NCBI GenBank assembly: GCA_900556555.1
Contig: USPF01000007.1
Location: forward strand, 1-49,801
Reading direction: 5' to 3'
Length of the DNA stretch: 49,801 bases
DNA from: an uncultured Blautia sp.
GTDB lineage: Bacteria > Bacillota > Clostridia > Lachnospirales > Lachnospiraceae
Shown here: positions 34,396 through 43,256 of the stretch, piece by piece
Numbering within the stretch: position 1 is the stretch's first letter
Layout of the letters: every line of letters starts with the position of its first letter
Translations under genes and position numbers: made by a program
The notes under the pieces: model-generated
What the model saw: the letters and a program-made list of their open reading frames with translations, nothing else
What the model was told of the DNA's origin: nothing
The model's database searches: none

Positions 34396-35643
34396 ATGAA
34401 TGAGACTCGGAATATTATCGTAGGTTTGGAAATTGGAAAACTCCAGTCCCAGATCTGCTACTATGACAGGAAAGAAAAAGAACCCATTTCCATTTCCGTG
34501 AAGACAGGGAGCAATCAGTATCTGTTCCCAACCATGCTGTCTAAGAAAAAAGGAGAAGAAATCTGGCATTTCGGAATGGAGGCCCAGTATTTTTCAAAAA
34601 ACGAAGGCGAAATTTCTGTGAATGGGCTTTTGGGATTGTTTGGAAGCCAGGAAGAAATTGAAATCGATGGTATGAAGAGAAGACCAGAGGAGCTTCTGGA
34701 ACATTATCTAAGGGGATGTATTTCTTTGCTGGGGACAGCAGACCCGGCAAGACAGATCAAGGCTGTGATGATCACAGTGCCAAAGCTTACCAAGGCAATG
34801 GTAAAGGCTTTTTATGAGGCAGCAGCAAAGATGGGGTTTGACAGAAAACAGATCTTTCTCCAGGATTATGACGAAAGTTTTTATTATTATGTGATGAATC
34901 ACAGAAGAGATAACTGGAACAGGAAAACAGGATGGTTTCTTTTTGAGGAAAACCAGGTTTCTTTTGCAAGCTTGTCCATTGACAGCCAGAGAAGACCAAT
35001 CGTAGCCTACATTGAGCATGGTGTTACGGCAGAGCTTCCACAAGATCCGGTGGAAAGAGATGATCATTTCTACCGTCTGATTGCCAGATCCTGTGGAACA
35101 GAGCCATATTCCGGCATTTATATCGTAGGGGATGGATTTGACCAGGAATGGGCTGTCCGCTCCACGCCTTATTTGTGCAAAAACCAGCGGCATGTATATT
35201 ACGGGAACAATCTTTATGTGAAAGGTGCATGTTACGGTGCCAGAGAAAAATGCGATGAGGGCAATTTGAAGGGGTATTTATATTTAAGCCCTTCCCTGGT
35301 TCGAAATCATGTGGCAATGGAGATGATGGTCAATGGCTCCCCGAAGACTTACGTTCTGGCAGAAGCAGGAAAAAACTGGTATGAAATCCATACAGAGCTG
35401 GAACTGATTTTAGATGACAGGGATGACCTGGAATTTATTGTAACGCCCATGGATGGCGGAAACAGAACCAGATGCAGCATGAAACTGGATGGGCTGCCCA
35501 AACGTCCCAATAAGACGACAAGGCTTCGGGTGACAGTATCGTATGAGTCAGAGGAACTTTGTGTCATCCGGGCAGAAGACCTTGGTTTTGGGGAAATGTT
35601 CCCTTCAGAAGGGAAGGTCTGGACAGAGAAAGTATCGTGGTAA
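34396..35643 (+). CDS. DUF5716-type protein with degenerate Hsp70/actin-like ATPase fold
   Basis: 415 residues. The opening NIIVGLEIGKLQSQICYYDRKEKEPISI recalls the phosphate-1 loop of Hsp70/actin proteins, and KAVMITVPKLTKAMVKAFYEAAAKMGF followed by QDYDESFYYY resembles the segment leading to their second lobe. Later GIYIVGDGF and LYVKGACYGA match the adenosine and closing KGAxxxA motifs of Hsp70s. The usual D-x-G-T-T is replaced by E-I-G-K-L, and no D-x-G-G-G-T second phosphate loop is seen. The fold assignment is inferred; nucleotide hydrolysis is doubtful. The last ~90 residues add a beta domain. AAGGAGG lies nine bases before the start. Confidence 0.6.
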   Translation: MNETRNIIVGLEIGKLQSQICYYDRKEKEPISISVKTGSNQYLFPTMLSKKKGEEIWHFGMEAQYFSKNEGEISVNGLLGLFGSQEEIEIDGMKRRPEELLEHYLRGCISLLGTADPARQIKAVMITVPKLTKAMVKAFYEAAAKMGFDRKQIFLQDYDESFYYYVMNHRRDNWNRKTGWFLFEENQVSFASLSIDSQRRPIVAYIEHGVTAELPQDPVERDDHFYRLIARSCGTEPYSGIYIVGDGFDQEWAVRSTPYLCKNQRHVYYGNNLYVKGACYGAREKCDEGNLKGYLYLSPSLVRNHVAMEMMVNGSPKTYVLAEAGKNWYEIHTELELILDDRDDLEFIVTPMDGGNRTRCSMKLDGLPKRPNKTTRLRVTVSYESEELCVIRAEDLGFGEMFPSEGKVWTEKVSW

Positions 35644-35656
35644 GGAGGTCATAAAA

Positions 35657-36433
35657 ATGAGCGGCTATATTTTATGCCAGTTAAAAAGGGCAGATATGCC
35701 TTATTATATTGAAAATATCAGTACCAATATTTATAGCATGGAAGAGCTCTGCTATTACTTTTACCATAATATTTATTTGCTGGATGAAACCATCTTAAAT
35801 GAGCATTTATGTGACTGGCTCAGAAAAGAGCTGGGACTGGAAAAGCTTTACAAACGTCTATATAAAATATTAGAAGATGGTGCAGGAACTTCAGAATTTA
35901 TTTTAACCGTGTTTAAAGAAATCAATTATCTTACTCACAATGAATTTAAGAAGTTAAATGAACAGTTAAACCTTCTGGAGCTTCAGCCGGCTGTATTAAG
36001 GGAAAAGAAAAAAGGGGATTATCTGGCAGAAAATAAGATGTATGTCAATGCTATCCGTATCTACGAAAATGCCCTGCAAAAAGAAGATAAAGAAGGACTT
36101 GGAGATCAGTTCGGCGGAGGGATTTATCATAACATGGGATGTGCGTATCTGCATTTGTTCCAATTTGCAGATGCAGCAGAATGTTTCAAAAGAGCCTATC
36201 AGCTTCTGCATACGAAACAGGTGCTGCAGCATTACCTTCTGGCTTCCTATCTGGAGAATCCGGAAGCATTTCCAGCAGTGTGCATGGAAATGGGGATTGA
36301 TGGCAGACAGGAGCAAGAACTGACAGATATGCTCCTGGAAGCAGGAAAGAATGTTCAGCCTGTTTCCGGTGAACAGGCTGAGCAGATTTTGAACCGGTTT
36401 ATCCGGGATTACCATAGAAGCACGGGATTTTAG
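35657..36433 (+). CDS. TPR-like protein of the DUF5717/DUF5716 cluster
   Basis: 258 residues, cytosolic. The first ~110 residues form a helical domain (MSGYILCQLKRADMPYYIENISTNIYSMEELCYYFYHNIYLLDE) that I do not recognise. About residues 115-215 resemble tetratricopeptide repeats: a KKGDYLAENKMYVNAIRIYENALQ helix pair, then GIYHNMGCAYLHLFQFADAAECFKRAYQL. It is the third gene of the operon, with AAGGAGG before the ATG at 35657; a 38-codon upstream in-frame extension overlaps the preceding gene and is rejected. A role as adaptor for the other two proteins is inferred from position only. Confidence 0.65.
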   Translation: MSGYILCQLKRADMPYYIENISTNIYSMEELCYYFYHNIYLLDETILNEHLCDWLRKELGLEKLYKRLYKILEDGAGTSEFILTVFKEINYLTHNEFKKLNEQLNLLELQPAVLREKKKGDYLAENKMYVNAIRIYENALQKEDKEGLGDQFGGGIYHNMGCAYLHLFQFADAAECFKRAYQLLHTKQVLQHYLLASYLENPEAFPAVCMEMGIDGRQEQELTDMLLEAGKNVQPVSGEQAEQILNRFIRDYHRSTGF

Positions 36434-36434
36434 C

Positions 36435-36463
36435 TTGTTTTTTCATAAATGATGGTATATAAT
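36435..36463 (+). promoter_or_regulatory. purB promoter
   Basis: TTGTTT (36435-36440), 17 bp, TATAAT (36458-36463), starting just after the stop codon of the TPR-like gene. Confidence 0.6.
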
Positions 36464-36507
36464 CCAGATGTGTTATACCGAATCAATAGAATAGAGAGGT
36501 AAATAAG

Positions 36508-37941
36508 ATGAGTACAGACAGATATGTAAGCCCTTTATCTGAACGTTATGCAAGCAGGGAAATGCAGTATATCTTTTCTCCTGATATGAAATTCCGTACC
36601 TGGAGAAAACTGTGGATTGCCCTTGCAGAGACAGAGAAGGAGCTGGGACTGAATATTACCCAGGAACAGATTGATGAACTGAAAGCAAATGCGGACAACA
36701 TTAATTATGATGTAGCCAGAGAGAGAGAAAAAAAGGTACGTCATGATGTGATGTCTCATGTTTATGCCTATGGTGTACAGTGCCCAAAAGCAAAGGGAAT
36801 CATCCATCTGGGTGCTACAAGTTGTTATGTGGGTGACAATACCGATATTATTGTGATGACGGAAGCCTTGAAGCTGGTCCGCAAAAAGCTGGTAAATGTT
36901 CTTGCAGAACTGGCAAAATTTGCAGATGAGCATAAAGCCCAGCCTACCCTTGCATTTACTCATTTCCAGCCGGCCCAGCCTACGACTGTGGGAAAGAGAG
37001 CAACCCTGTGGATGCAGGAATTTATGCTGGATTTAGAGGATCTGGAGTATGTACTCAGTACCATGAAATTATTGGGCTCTAAGGGTACTACTGGTACACA
37101 GGCAAGCTTTTTAGAACTGTTTGACGGAGATCAGGAGACTATTGATAAGATTGACCCTATGATTGCGAAGAAAATGGGATTTCAGGAGTGCTATCCTGTA
37201 TCAGGGCAGACCTATTCCAGAAAAGTAGATACAAGAGTGATGAATGTACTGGCAGGAATTGCTGCAAGTGCCCACAAGTTCTCCAATGATATCCGCCTTC
37301 TGCAGCATTTAAAAGAAGTGGAAGAACCATTTGAAAAGAATCAGATTGGATCTTCTGCTATGGCTTATAAGAGGAATCCTATGAGAAGTGAGAGAATTGC
37401 TTCTTTGTCCAGATTTGTAATGGTAGATGCTTTAAATCCGGCCATTACTTCTGCCACACAGTGGTTTGAGAGAACACTGGATGATTCTGCAAATAAGCGT
37501 CTGTCCATACCGGAGGGATTCCTGGCAGTAGACGGTATCCTGGATCTGTGCCTAAATGTGGTTGACGGATTAGTTGTATATCCAAAGGTGATTGAGAAAC
37601 GCCTGAGAAGTGAACTTCCGTTTATGGCAACAGAAAATATCATGATGGATGCAGTAAAGGCAGGCGGAGACCGTCAGGAGCTGCATGAAAGAATCCGTGA
37701 GCTGTCCATGGAGGCAGGAAGAAATGTGAAGGAAGAAGGAAAAGAGAATAATCTTCTGGAGCTGATTGCAGCAGATCCGGCCTTTAATATGACATTGGAA
37801 GAACTGCAGAAAACCATGGATCCTGCAAAATACACAGGAAGAGCTGCCATTCAGGTTGAAAACTTCCTGAAAAATGTGGTAAATCCAGTGCTGGAATCAA
37901 ACAGAGAATTGCTGGGTATGACAGCAGAAATTAACGTATAA
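36508..37941 (+). CDS. purB: Adenylosuccinate lyase
   Basis: 477 residues. It cleaves SAICAR to AICAR and adenylosuccinate to AMP, releasing fumarate in both purine steps. The superfamily signature SSAMAYKRNPMRSE carries the flexible catalytic loop; upstream are HLGATSCYVGDNTDI and THFQPAQPTTVGKR with the conserved histidine. Length and pattern fit the larger (~475-residue) PurB group. With purC and purA in the same window, the pathway is encoded as scattered single genes rather than one pur operon. Confidence 0.95.
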   Translation: MSTDRYVSPLSERYASREMQYIFSPDMKFRTWRKLWIALAETEKELGLNITQEQIDELKANADNINYDVAREREKKVRHDVMSHVYAYGVQCPKAKGIIHLGATSCYVGDNTDIIVMTEALKLVRKKLVNVLAELAKFADEHKAQPTLAFTHFQPAQPTTVGKRATLWMQEFMLDLEDLEYVLSTMKLLGSKGTTGTQASFLELFDGDQETIDKIDPMIAKKMGFQECYPVSGQTYSRKVDTRVMNVLAGIAASAHKFSNDIRLLQHLKEVEEPFEKNQIGSSAMAYKRNPMRSERIASLSRFVMVDALNPAITSATQWFERTLDDSANKRLSIPEGFLAVDGILDLCLNVVDGLVVYPKVIEKRLRSELPFMATENIMMDAVKAGGDRQELHERIRELSMEAGRNVKEEGKENNLLELIAADPAFNMTLEELQKTMDPAKYTGRAAIQVENFLKNVVNPVLESNRELLGMTAEINV

Positions 37942-37970
37942 ACAGGTGTGCAGCCTGGCACATCTTATCA

Positions 37971-37992
37971 GGGCGGAGAATGCCGCCCTTTT
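37971..37992 (+). terminator. Short intrinsic terminator after purB
   Basis: GGGCGG-AGAATG-CCGCCC followed by TTTTGTTG. The stem is short but all G-C. Confidence 0.55.
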
Positions 37993-38035
37993 GTTGTATT
38001 CAGGCAGAGAAAGAAGAGAAAAGGAGAGGTTTTGT

Positions 38036-39319
38036 ATGAACCAGGAGAAAAAAGGAAGAGCCATAGCACTGCTTCCTATCGGAGTGTTTTTAGTGATTTT
38101 TATCGGTGCGGGAGTCTTGTTCCATGACTTTTATACCATGCCTGCGATTGTAGGCTTTCTCATTGCATTGATCGTAGCCTTTTTACAGAATAAGCGGCTC
38201 CGCTTTGCAGACAAGCTGACCATCGTATCAAAAGGAATCGGGGAAGAGAATATTGTGACCATGTGCCTGATCTTTCTGGCAGCAGGTGCATTTTCCGGAA
38301 CCATTCAGGCAGCAGGCGGGGTAGAGAGTACCGTTAATCTTGGACTTTCTATTATGCCGTCTTCCATTGCTGTAGTAGGACTTTTTGTTATCGGATGCTT
38401 CATTTCTGTTTCTATGGGAACATCGGTTGGAACTATCACTGCCATGACACCGATTGGTGTGGGAATTGCAGAGAAAACAGGGATTGCCATGCCAATCTGT
38501 GTAGGTGCAGTTGTCTGTGGTGCCATGTTTGGAGATAACTTGTCCATGATTTCTGATACAACTATCGCAGCCGTAAGAACCCAGGGCTGTGAGATGAAAG
38601 ATAAGTTTAAAGAGAACTTTTTGATCGTTCTTCCTGCAGCGATTATTACTGCGGTTCTGTTTTTCTTCATGGCAAGAGGAAATGCAGGAGATATCCAGGG
38701 AAATCTGGAATATGATATCATCAAGGTGATACCGTATCTGGTTGTTCTGATCGGTGCACTGATTGGTATTAATGTATTTGTGATTCTCATTGCAGGAACG
38801 GTACTGGCAGCAATTGTAGGTGTTGGAACAGGAGCTTTTGCTATTGGTGAATTATTCCAGAAAATGGGTGCAGGAGTTACCAGTATGTATGATATTACCG
38901 TTATTTCCATTATTGTGGCTGCAATCGTGGCTCTTGTAAAGGAATACGGCGGTATTGAGTTTATTCTTAAACTGATTAAAAAGAATATCAACGGTCCAAA
39001 AGGCGGGGAATTTGGTATCTCTGTACTGGCTCTTTTAGTAGACTGCTGTACTGCCAACAATACAGTAGCCATTGTTATGGCTGGTCCGATCGCAAAAGAA
39101 ATCAGTGATGAGTTTGGCGTTTCTGCAAAGAGAAGTGCATCTCTTCTTGATATTTTTGCATCTGTGGGACAGGGAATGATTCCTTACGGTGCCCAGCTTC
39201 TCACAGCAGCAAGTCTTTCCGCACTGTCACCGGTACAGATTATGCCGTATCTGTTTTATCCGATGCTTATGGGTGTAAGTGCAGTGCTGTTTATTCTGTT
39301 TAGAAGAAGACAGGCATAG
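38036..39319 (+). CDS. NhaC-family Na+/H+ antiporter or related ion/substrate exchanger
   Basis: 427 residues, very hydrophobic with about ten to eleven membrane segments. The MGTSVGTITAMTPIGVGIAEKTGIAM and GAMFGDNLSMISDTTIAAVRTQGCEM blocks match the NhaC group of the ion transporter superfamily, and a second-half repeat (VDCCTANNTVAIVMAGPIAKEI) is present. Related proteins exchange Na+ with H+ or with malate/lactate; the true substrate is not visible. The start at 38036 has AAGGAGAGG upstream; an in-frame ATG at 37946 precedes the terminator and is rejected. It stands between purB and purA, probably by chance. Confidence 0.85.
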   Translation: MNQEKKGRAIALLPIGVFLVIFIGAGVLFHDFYTMPAIVGFLIALIVAFLQNKRLRFADKLTIVSKGIGEENIVTMCLIFLAAGAFSGTIQAAGGVESTVNLGLSIMPSSIAVVGLFVIGCFISVSMGTSVGTITAMTPIGVGIAEKTGIAMPICVGAVVCGAMFGDNLSMISDTTIAAVRTQGCEMKDKFKENFLIVLPAAIITAVLFFFMARGNAGDIQGNLEYDIIKVIPYLVVLIGALIGINVFVILIAGTVLAAIVGVGTGAFAIGELFQKMGAGVTSMYDITVISIIVAAIVALVKEYGGIEFILKLIKKNINGPKGGEFGISVLALLVDCCTANNTVAIVMAGPIAKEISDEFGVSAKRSASLLDIFASVGQGMIPYGAQLLTAASLSALSPVQIMPYLFYPMLMGVSAVLFILFRRRQA

Positions 39320-39419
39320 TGGGAAAAATTTCTTAAAAAAATTCTTTATTTCTGTATTGAATTGTAGTATTATACTTTAGTCAAAGAAAACCAGTGCAGG
39401 AATACAGGAGGAATAAAAG

Positions 39420-40697
39420 ATGGTAAAAGCAGTTGTAGGAGCAAACTGGGGAGATGAAGGAAAAGGCAAGATTACAGATATGCTGGCTCAGGAAGCAGAT
39501 ATTGTAGTACGTTTCCAGGGTGGTGCAAATGCAGGACATACAATCGTAAACAAATACGGTAAATTTGCACTCCATTCCCTTCCTTCCGGTGTATTTAATG
39601 AGAATACCACAAGCATCATCGGCAATGGTGTGGCATTGAACATTCCGGTTTTGATGAATGAGATTCAGTCCATTGTGGAAAAAGGTGTTCCTATGCCGGA
39701 TATCAAAGTATCCGACCGGGCACAGATTGTAATGTCTTACCATATTAAATTTGATGAGTACGAAGAAGAACGTCTGGCAGGAAAATCTTTCGGCTCTACA
39801 AAATCAGGAATTGCACCATTTTATTCTGATAAATTTGCAAAAATAGGTTTTCAGGTAAGTGAGCTTTTCCAGGAGGAAGAAGCACTGCGTGAAAAAGCAG
39901 AAAACATCTGTGAAAAGAAGAATATTCTGCTGGAACATTTATACCACAAACCATTATTAAAGGCAGAAGATATCGTGAAAGAGCTGAAACAGTACAGGGA
40001 AATCATAGCACCTTATGTATGTGATGTTTCTACTCTGTTGTGGAATGCATTGAAAGAAGGAAAAGAAATCCTTCTGGAAGGACAGCTTGGTTCCTTAAAA
40101 GACCCGGATCACGGAATTTATCCTATGGTGACTTCGTCTTCCACACTGGCTGCCTATGGTGCCGTGGGAGCAGGAATTCCTCCTTATGAGATTAAAAAGA
40201 TTATTACTGTATGTAAGGCTTATTCCAGTGCCGTGGGAGCAGGTGCCTTTGTATCTGAAATTTTCGGAGAAGAGGCAGATGAATTAAGACGCAGAGGCGG
40301 TGACGGCGGAGAGTATGGTGCCACAACAGGACGTCCAAGACGTATGGGATGGTTTGACTGTGTAGCTTCTAAGTATGGCTGCCGTGTTCAGGGAACTACA
40401 GATGTGGTATTTACGGTATTGGATGTTCTTGGTTATTTGGATGAAATCCCTGTTTGTGTGGCATATGAGATTGACGGGGAGATCACCACAGAATTTCCGA
40501 CTACTTCTTTACTGGAAAAAGCAAAACCAGTCTTTGAGGTATTGCCGGGATGGAAGAGTGATATCAGAGGTATCCGTAAATACGAAGAACTGCCGGAAAA
40601 TTGCCGCAGGTATATTGAGTTTGTAGAAGAAAAACTGGGATTTCCGATTACCATGGTATCAAATGGTCCTGGAAGAGAGGACATTATTTACAGATAA
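39420..40697 (+). CDS. purA: Adenylosuccinate synthetase
   Basis: 425 residues. It joins IMP and aspartate with GTP, the first committed step to AMP. The GTP-binding start VVGANWGDEGKGKITDML (4-21) and QGGANAGHTIV (39-49), GQLGSLKDPDHGIYPMVTSS and TGRPRRMGWFD are all present. GQLGSLKDPDHG is a variant of the usual G-A-Q-G-x-x-L-D-x-D-x-G-T-Y-P motif and marks a divergent PurA subgroup. AGGAGGAATAAAAG precedes the ATG. The following gene lies 780 bases away. Confidence 0.95.
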   Translation: MVKAVVGANWGDEGKGKITDMLAQEADIVVRFQGGANAGHTIVNKYGKFALHSLPSGVFNENTTSIIGNGVALNIPVLMNEIQSIVEKGVPMPDIKVSDRAQIVMSYHIKFDEYEEERLAGKSFGSTKSGIAPFYSDKFAKIGFQVSELFQEEEALREKAENICEKKNILLEHLYHKPLLKAEDIVKELKQYREIIAPYVCDVSTLLWNALKEGKEILLEGQLGSLKDPDHGIYPMVTSSSTLAAYGAVGAGIPPYEIKKIITVCKAYSSAVGAGAFVSEIFGEEADELRRRGGDGGEYGATTGRPRRMGWFDCVASKYGCRVQGTTDVVFTVLDVLGYLDEIPVCVAYEIDGEITTEFPTTSLLEKAKPVFEVLPGWKSDIRGIRKYEELPENCRRYIEFVEEKLGFPITMVSNGPGREDIIYR

Positions 40698-40740
40698 AGA
40701 AAAGATGAAAGCAGGCTGTCAGGAATAGATGGTTCTAAAT

Positions 40741-40778
40741 AGAGGCAGATGTGGCTCGTGAGGGTCACATTTGCCTCT
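40741..40778. repeat. 13-bp hairpin after purA
   Basis: AGAGGCAGATGTG (40741-40753) and CACATTTGCCTCT (40766-40778) pair fully, with one G-U, around a 12-base loop. There is no T tract, so it may be a weak terminator for purA or a repeat element at the edge of the acquired region. Confidence 0.5.
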
Positions 40779-40789
40779 AAAACGTTCTC

Positions 40790-41420
40790 CTGAAAAAGAA
40801 GAAATAGCTACCGACAGTGGTTATATAGAAAAATATCCTTATAAATATGAGATTTTATCGGATATTTGAAAAAGTATTTATAGAGTTCGGAATTCTATCA
40901 GCTTGACTATAAATGGGTCAAATTTCGTGATTTGCCCATTTCAACCTATTTTTTTATGACCCCAATAGGTGGGATTGCGAGTTTTTCGTATATAAGCCTA
41001 ACTTTTTGTGAGAGAAATAGGCTAAATTCCGAGTTTTCCACTTCTCAACTTAGTTTTCTCTCTTAAAACATAAGCCGAATTTAGAGAATCTTATTTAGCA
41101 GCCTATTTGGATCTAAAATAAGTAGGTGTGCAGTCAGAATCTTTAAAAAGCTACCTACTTGTGTTTGAAAACTGTAGGTTAAAAATTACAAAATTACACT
41201 TTCAACCGAAAAATATTGAAACAGGAATTCATCTGTTGCCGCAATACTATTTTATGAGCTGAAATATTCATTTTTCAAGATAGAAGTCTTTTAATGTGGG
41301 AAATTTGAGTATACAAAATTAAAAGTGGAATCTCTGGAGTTTCATAGAACGCTGTAGAAAAAAATTATAGAAATGTTAAAATAAAAAAGTGTATACAATA
41401 GTGAATACATGCAGTGATAG
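40790..41420. other. AT-rich non-coding stretch with many overlapping inverted repeats
   Basis: No open frame with a ribosome site is seen. Inverted repeats include AAATGGGTCAAAT/ATTTGCCCATTT (40911-40923, 40930-40941), ACCTATT/AATAGGT (40944-40950, 40964-40970), AAATAGGCT/AGCCTATTT (41015-41023, 41100-41108), CTAAATTC/GAATTTAG (41022-41029, 41077-41084) and AAGTAGGT/ACCTACTT (41120-41127, 41153-41160). The word CCTA(T/C)T or its complement recurs at least eight times between 40945 and 41180. It does not have CRISPR spacing. A structured leader, an untranslated RNA or mobile-element debris are possible. Confidence 0.5.
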
Positions 41421-41443
41421 AAGGTAATGTATGAGAAGAAGTT

Positions 41444-41452
41444 TGCTATAAT
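41444..41452 (+). promoter_or_regulatory. Possible extended -10 element before the sensor kinase
   Basis: TGC-TATAAT fits an extended -10 with no clear -35. If used, transcription would begin near 41459, so translation from ATG 41427 would be impossible and the ATG at 41478 would be the start. Confidence 0.35.
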
Positions 41453-41477
41453 GAATTTATGGAAGGACAGGTGGAAG

Positions 41478-43256
41478 ATGAAGTTAAAGATGAGGGACAT
41501 TCCAACGTTTTATAAAATTCTATTTCCGAGTATAGCGATTACAGTATTAATTGCATTGACATCTACAATTTTCACCTATAATAAGGCTTCAGAAATTATT
41601 TTGAAAAAGACAGTGCGCCAAAGTCAGGAAACCATTCGGCAGATGTCAGAAAATTATGAGTATTTTATGAAGGGGATATATGACAAAATTAATTATATAG
41701 CATATAGTGCAACTACACAGGAAGAGCTTCGTTATGGAGAGAAAGGTGTTTACGAGGAAGGGTATTTTTCACGGGAAAGAGAATTAAAACGTCAGATGGT
41801 GAGATTGTTTAATAGCTTTTATGTGGATGATTTGGAAATTTATGCACAAAATGGAAAAAATTATTATTTTTCGGTAAAACAGGAGATAAAAAAGCCAGAG
41901 AAAGAAGAAGCTTCACGGATGATACAACAAGCTACAGATGCAATGGGTGGAATTGTTTGTATCAATGATTTGGAACAAAGTGGAAAAATTCAAATTGTAA
42001 AAGAAGTGCGAGATAATTTGCAGATGTCTCCGATTGGAACCATCCGCCTTTCCATTAATTCTGATGCACTGGAACAAATCCGAAAAAATGTTGATTTTGC
42101 ATCTGAAGGTGAAGTATTGATTCTGGATGAAAATAACCAGATTGTACAGGGGGGGACATCGGAACTTGTGGAAAAGGCTGATCAGCTTTTTAAAGCTACG
42201 GAAGGTGAATTTGAATATCAGATGCAGAAGAAAAAATATCAGATAGTTTATATGGTGTCTGATACGACAAAGTGGAAAGTGATTGGTGTTATACCGCTTA
42301 GAGAGATTTCGTCAGATATATTGCCGATTCAGAAACAGATGATAAAGACGTTGATTATTGGAATGTTTATCAGTAGTATTCTTTCTTTTTTACTATCTTA
42401 TGTTATTGTTCGCCCGATTCGAGCGACTGTACTGGCGATGCATCAGTTCTCAGAAGGAGATTTTGAGGTACGTCTTAGTGAAGACAGAAAAGACGAGTTT
42501 GGTGAGATGAACCAGGTGTTTAATGAAACGACAAGAAAGATAGAGGAACTCATGAAGGAAGTGACCAACAGTAAATTGTTGAATAAAGAGATGGAATTTA
42601 AAGCTCTGCAGGCGCAGATTAATCCTCATTTTTTATATAATGCACTGGATACGGTCAATTGGATGGCTATGAAAAAAGGTGAGATAGAAATCTGTGATAT
42701 GGTTAGTGCAATCAGTAATCTTATGCGTATTAGCATTGGAAATAAGCAAGATATCTTTAGTATCCGACAAGAATTAAAATACGTAAAAGATTATTTGTAT
42801 ATACAGGAGACACGCTACCGGGAGCGTTTTCAGGTGTGTTTCTCAATTGATGAGAATATTCTAGATGAAAAAATCCCCAAACTGACAATACAGCCACTGG
42901 TTGAAAATGCAATTGTACACAGTGTGGAGATATCGAAAGGGAAGACGACTTTGAACATAATCGGTTATATAAAGCATGATAATGTTGTGATTGAAATCAA
43001 AGATGATGGGGTGGGTATGGATCAGAATACATTGCTCCATCTGTTGGATCCGCCAGAAGGAAAAGAAAAGGAGATTTCTGTTGCACATACGGGGCTTGGG
43101 ATGTATGCTGTTCATCAGAGATTGCGTTATCTGTATGGAGAAGGGTATGGCCTAATCGCAGATTCAAAGCCAGGAAATGGAACTTGTATAAAAATCTGTA
43201 TTCCTTTTACGAGAGGAGAAGCAAAATATGGAGTTAAAAATTTTGATTTTGGATGA
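41478..43256 (+). CDS. YesM-type sensor histidine kinase
   Basis: 592 residues from ATG 41478. A short cytosolic start, TM1 (about 12-34), an extracytoplasmic sensor of about 250 residues of the dCache type, and TM2 (289-312) are followed by HAMP (VRPIRATVLAMHQFSEGDFEVRL...), a His_kinase domain with phospho-acceptor H384 (QINPHFLYN), and HATPase with N box (PLVENAIVHSVE) and G boxes (IKDDGVGMD, GLGMYAVHQRL). YesM kinases sense extracellular carbohydrate. The start is chosen for a GGTGG site and the promoter-like TATAAT inside the longer frame; ATG 41427 is the alternative. It overlaps the regulator gene by 29 bases. Confidence 0.88.
   Translation: MKLKMRDIPTFYKILFPSIAITVLIALTSTIFTYNKASEIILKKTVRQSQETIRQMSENYEYFMKGIYDKINYIAYSATTQEELRYGEKGVYEEGYFSRERELKRQMVRLFNSFYVDDLEIYAQNGKNYYFSVKQEIKKPEKEEASRMIQQATDAMGGIVCINDLEQSGKIQIVKEVRDNLQMSPIGTIRLSINSDALEQIRKNVDFASEGEVLILDENNQIVQGGTSELVEKADQLFKATEGEFEYQMQKKKYQIVYMVSDTTKWKVIGVIPLREISSDILPIQKQMIKTLIIGMFISSILSFLLSYVIVRPIRATVLAMHQFSEGDFEVRLSEDRKDEFGEMNQVFNETTRKIEELMKEVTNSKLLNKEMEFKALQAQINPHFLYNALDTVNWMAMKKGEIEICDMVSAISNLMRISIGNKQDIFSIRQELKYVKDYLYIQETRYRERFQVCFSIDENILDEKIPKLTIQPLVENAIVHSVEISKGKTTLNIIGYIKHDNVVIEIKDDGVGMDQNTLLHLLDPPEGKEKEISVAHTGLGMYAVHQRLRYLYGEGYGLIADSKPGNGTCIKICIPFTRGEAKYGVKNFDFG

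Noticed and set aside
38305..39072. Long 255-codon open frame on the minus strand
   Set aside because: It lies wholly inside the NhaC-family gene, and its product is a low-complexity mix typical of the reverse of hydrophobic coding sequence. There is no ribosome site and no neighbour in the same direction.
40900..41180. Possible CRISPR array
   Set aside because: Repeat words are only 6-9 bases, differ from copy to copy, alternate in orientation and have irregular spacing; no cas genes are in the window.
41427..41477. Upstream ATG as start of the sensor kinase
   Set aside because: The first 17 codons contain an extended -10 motif, and a better ribosome-site spacing exists for ATG 41478; still possible, so noted as an alternative.
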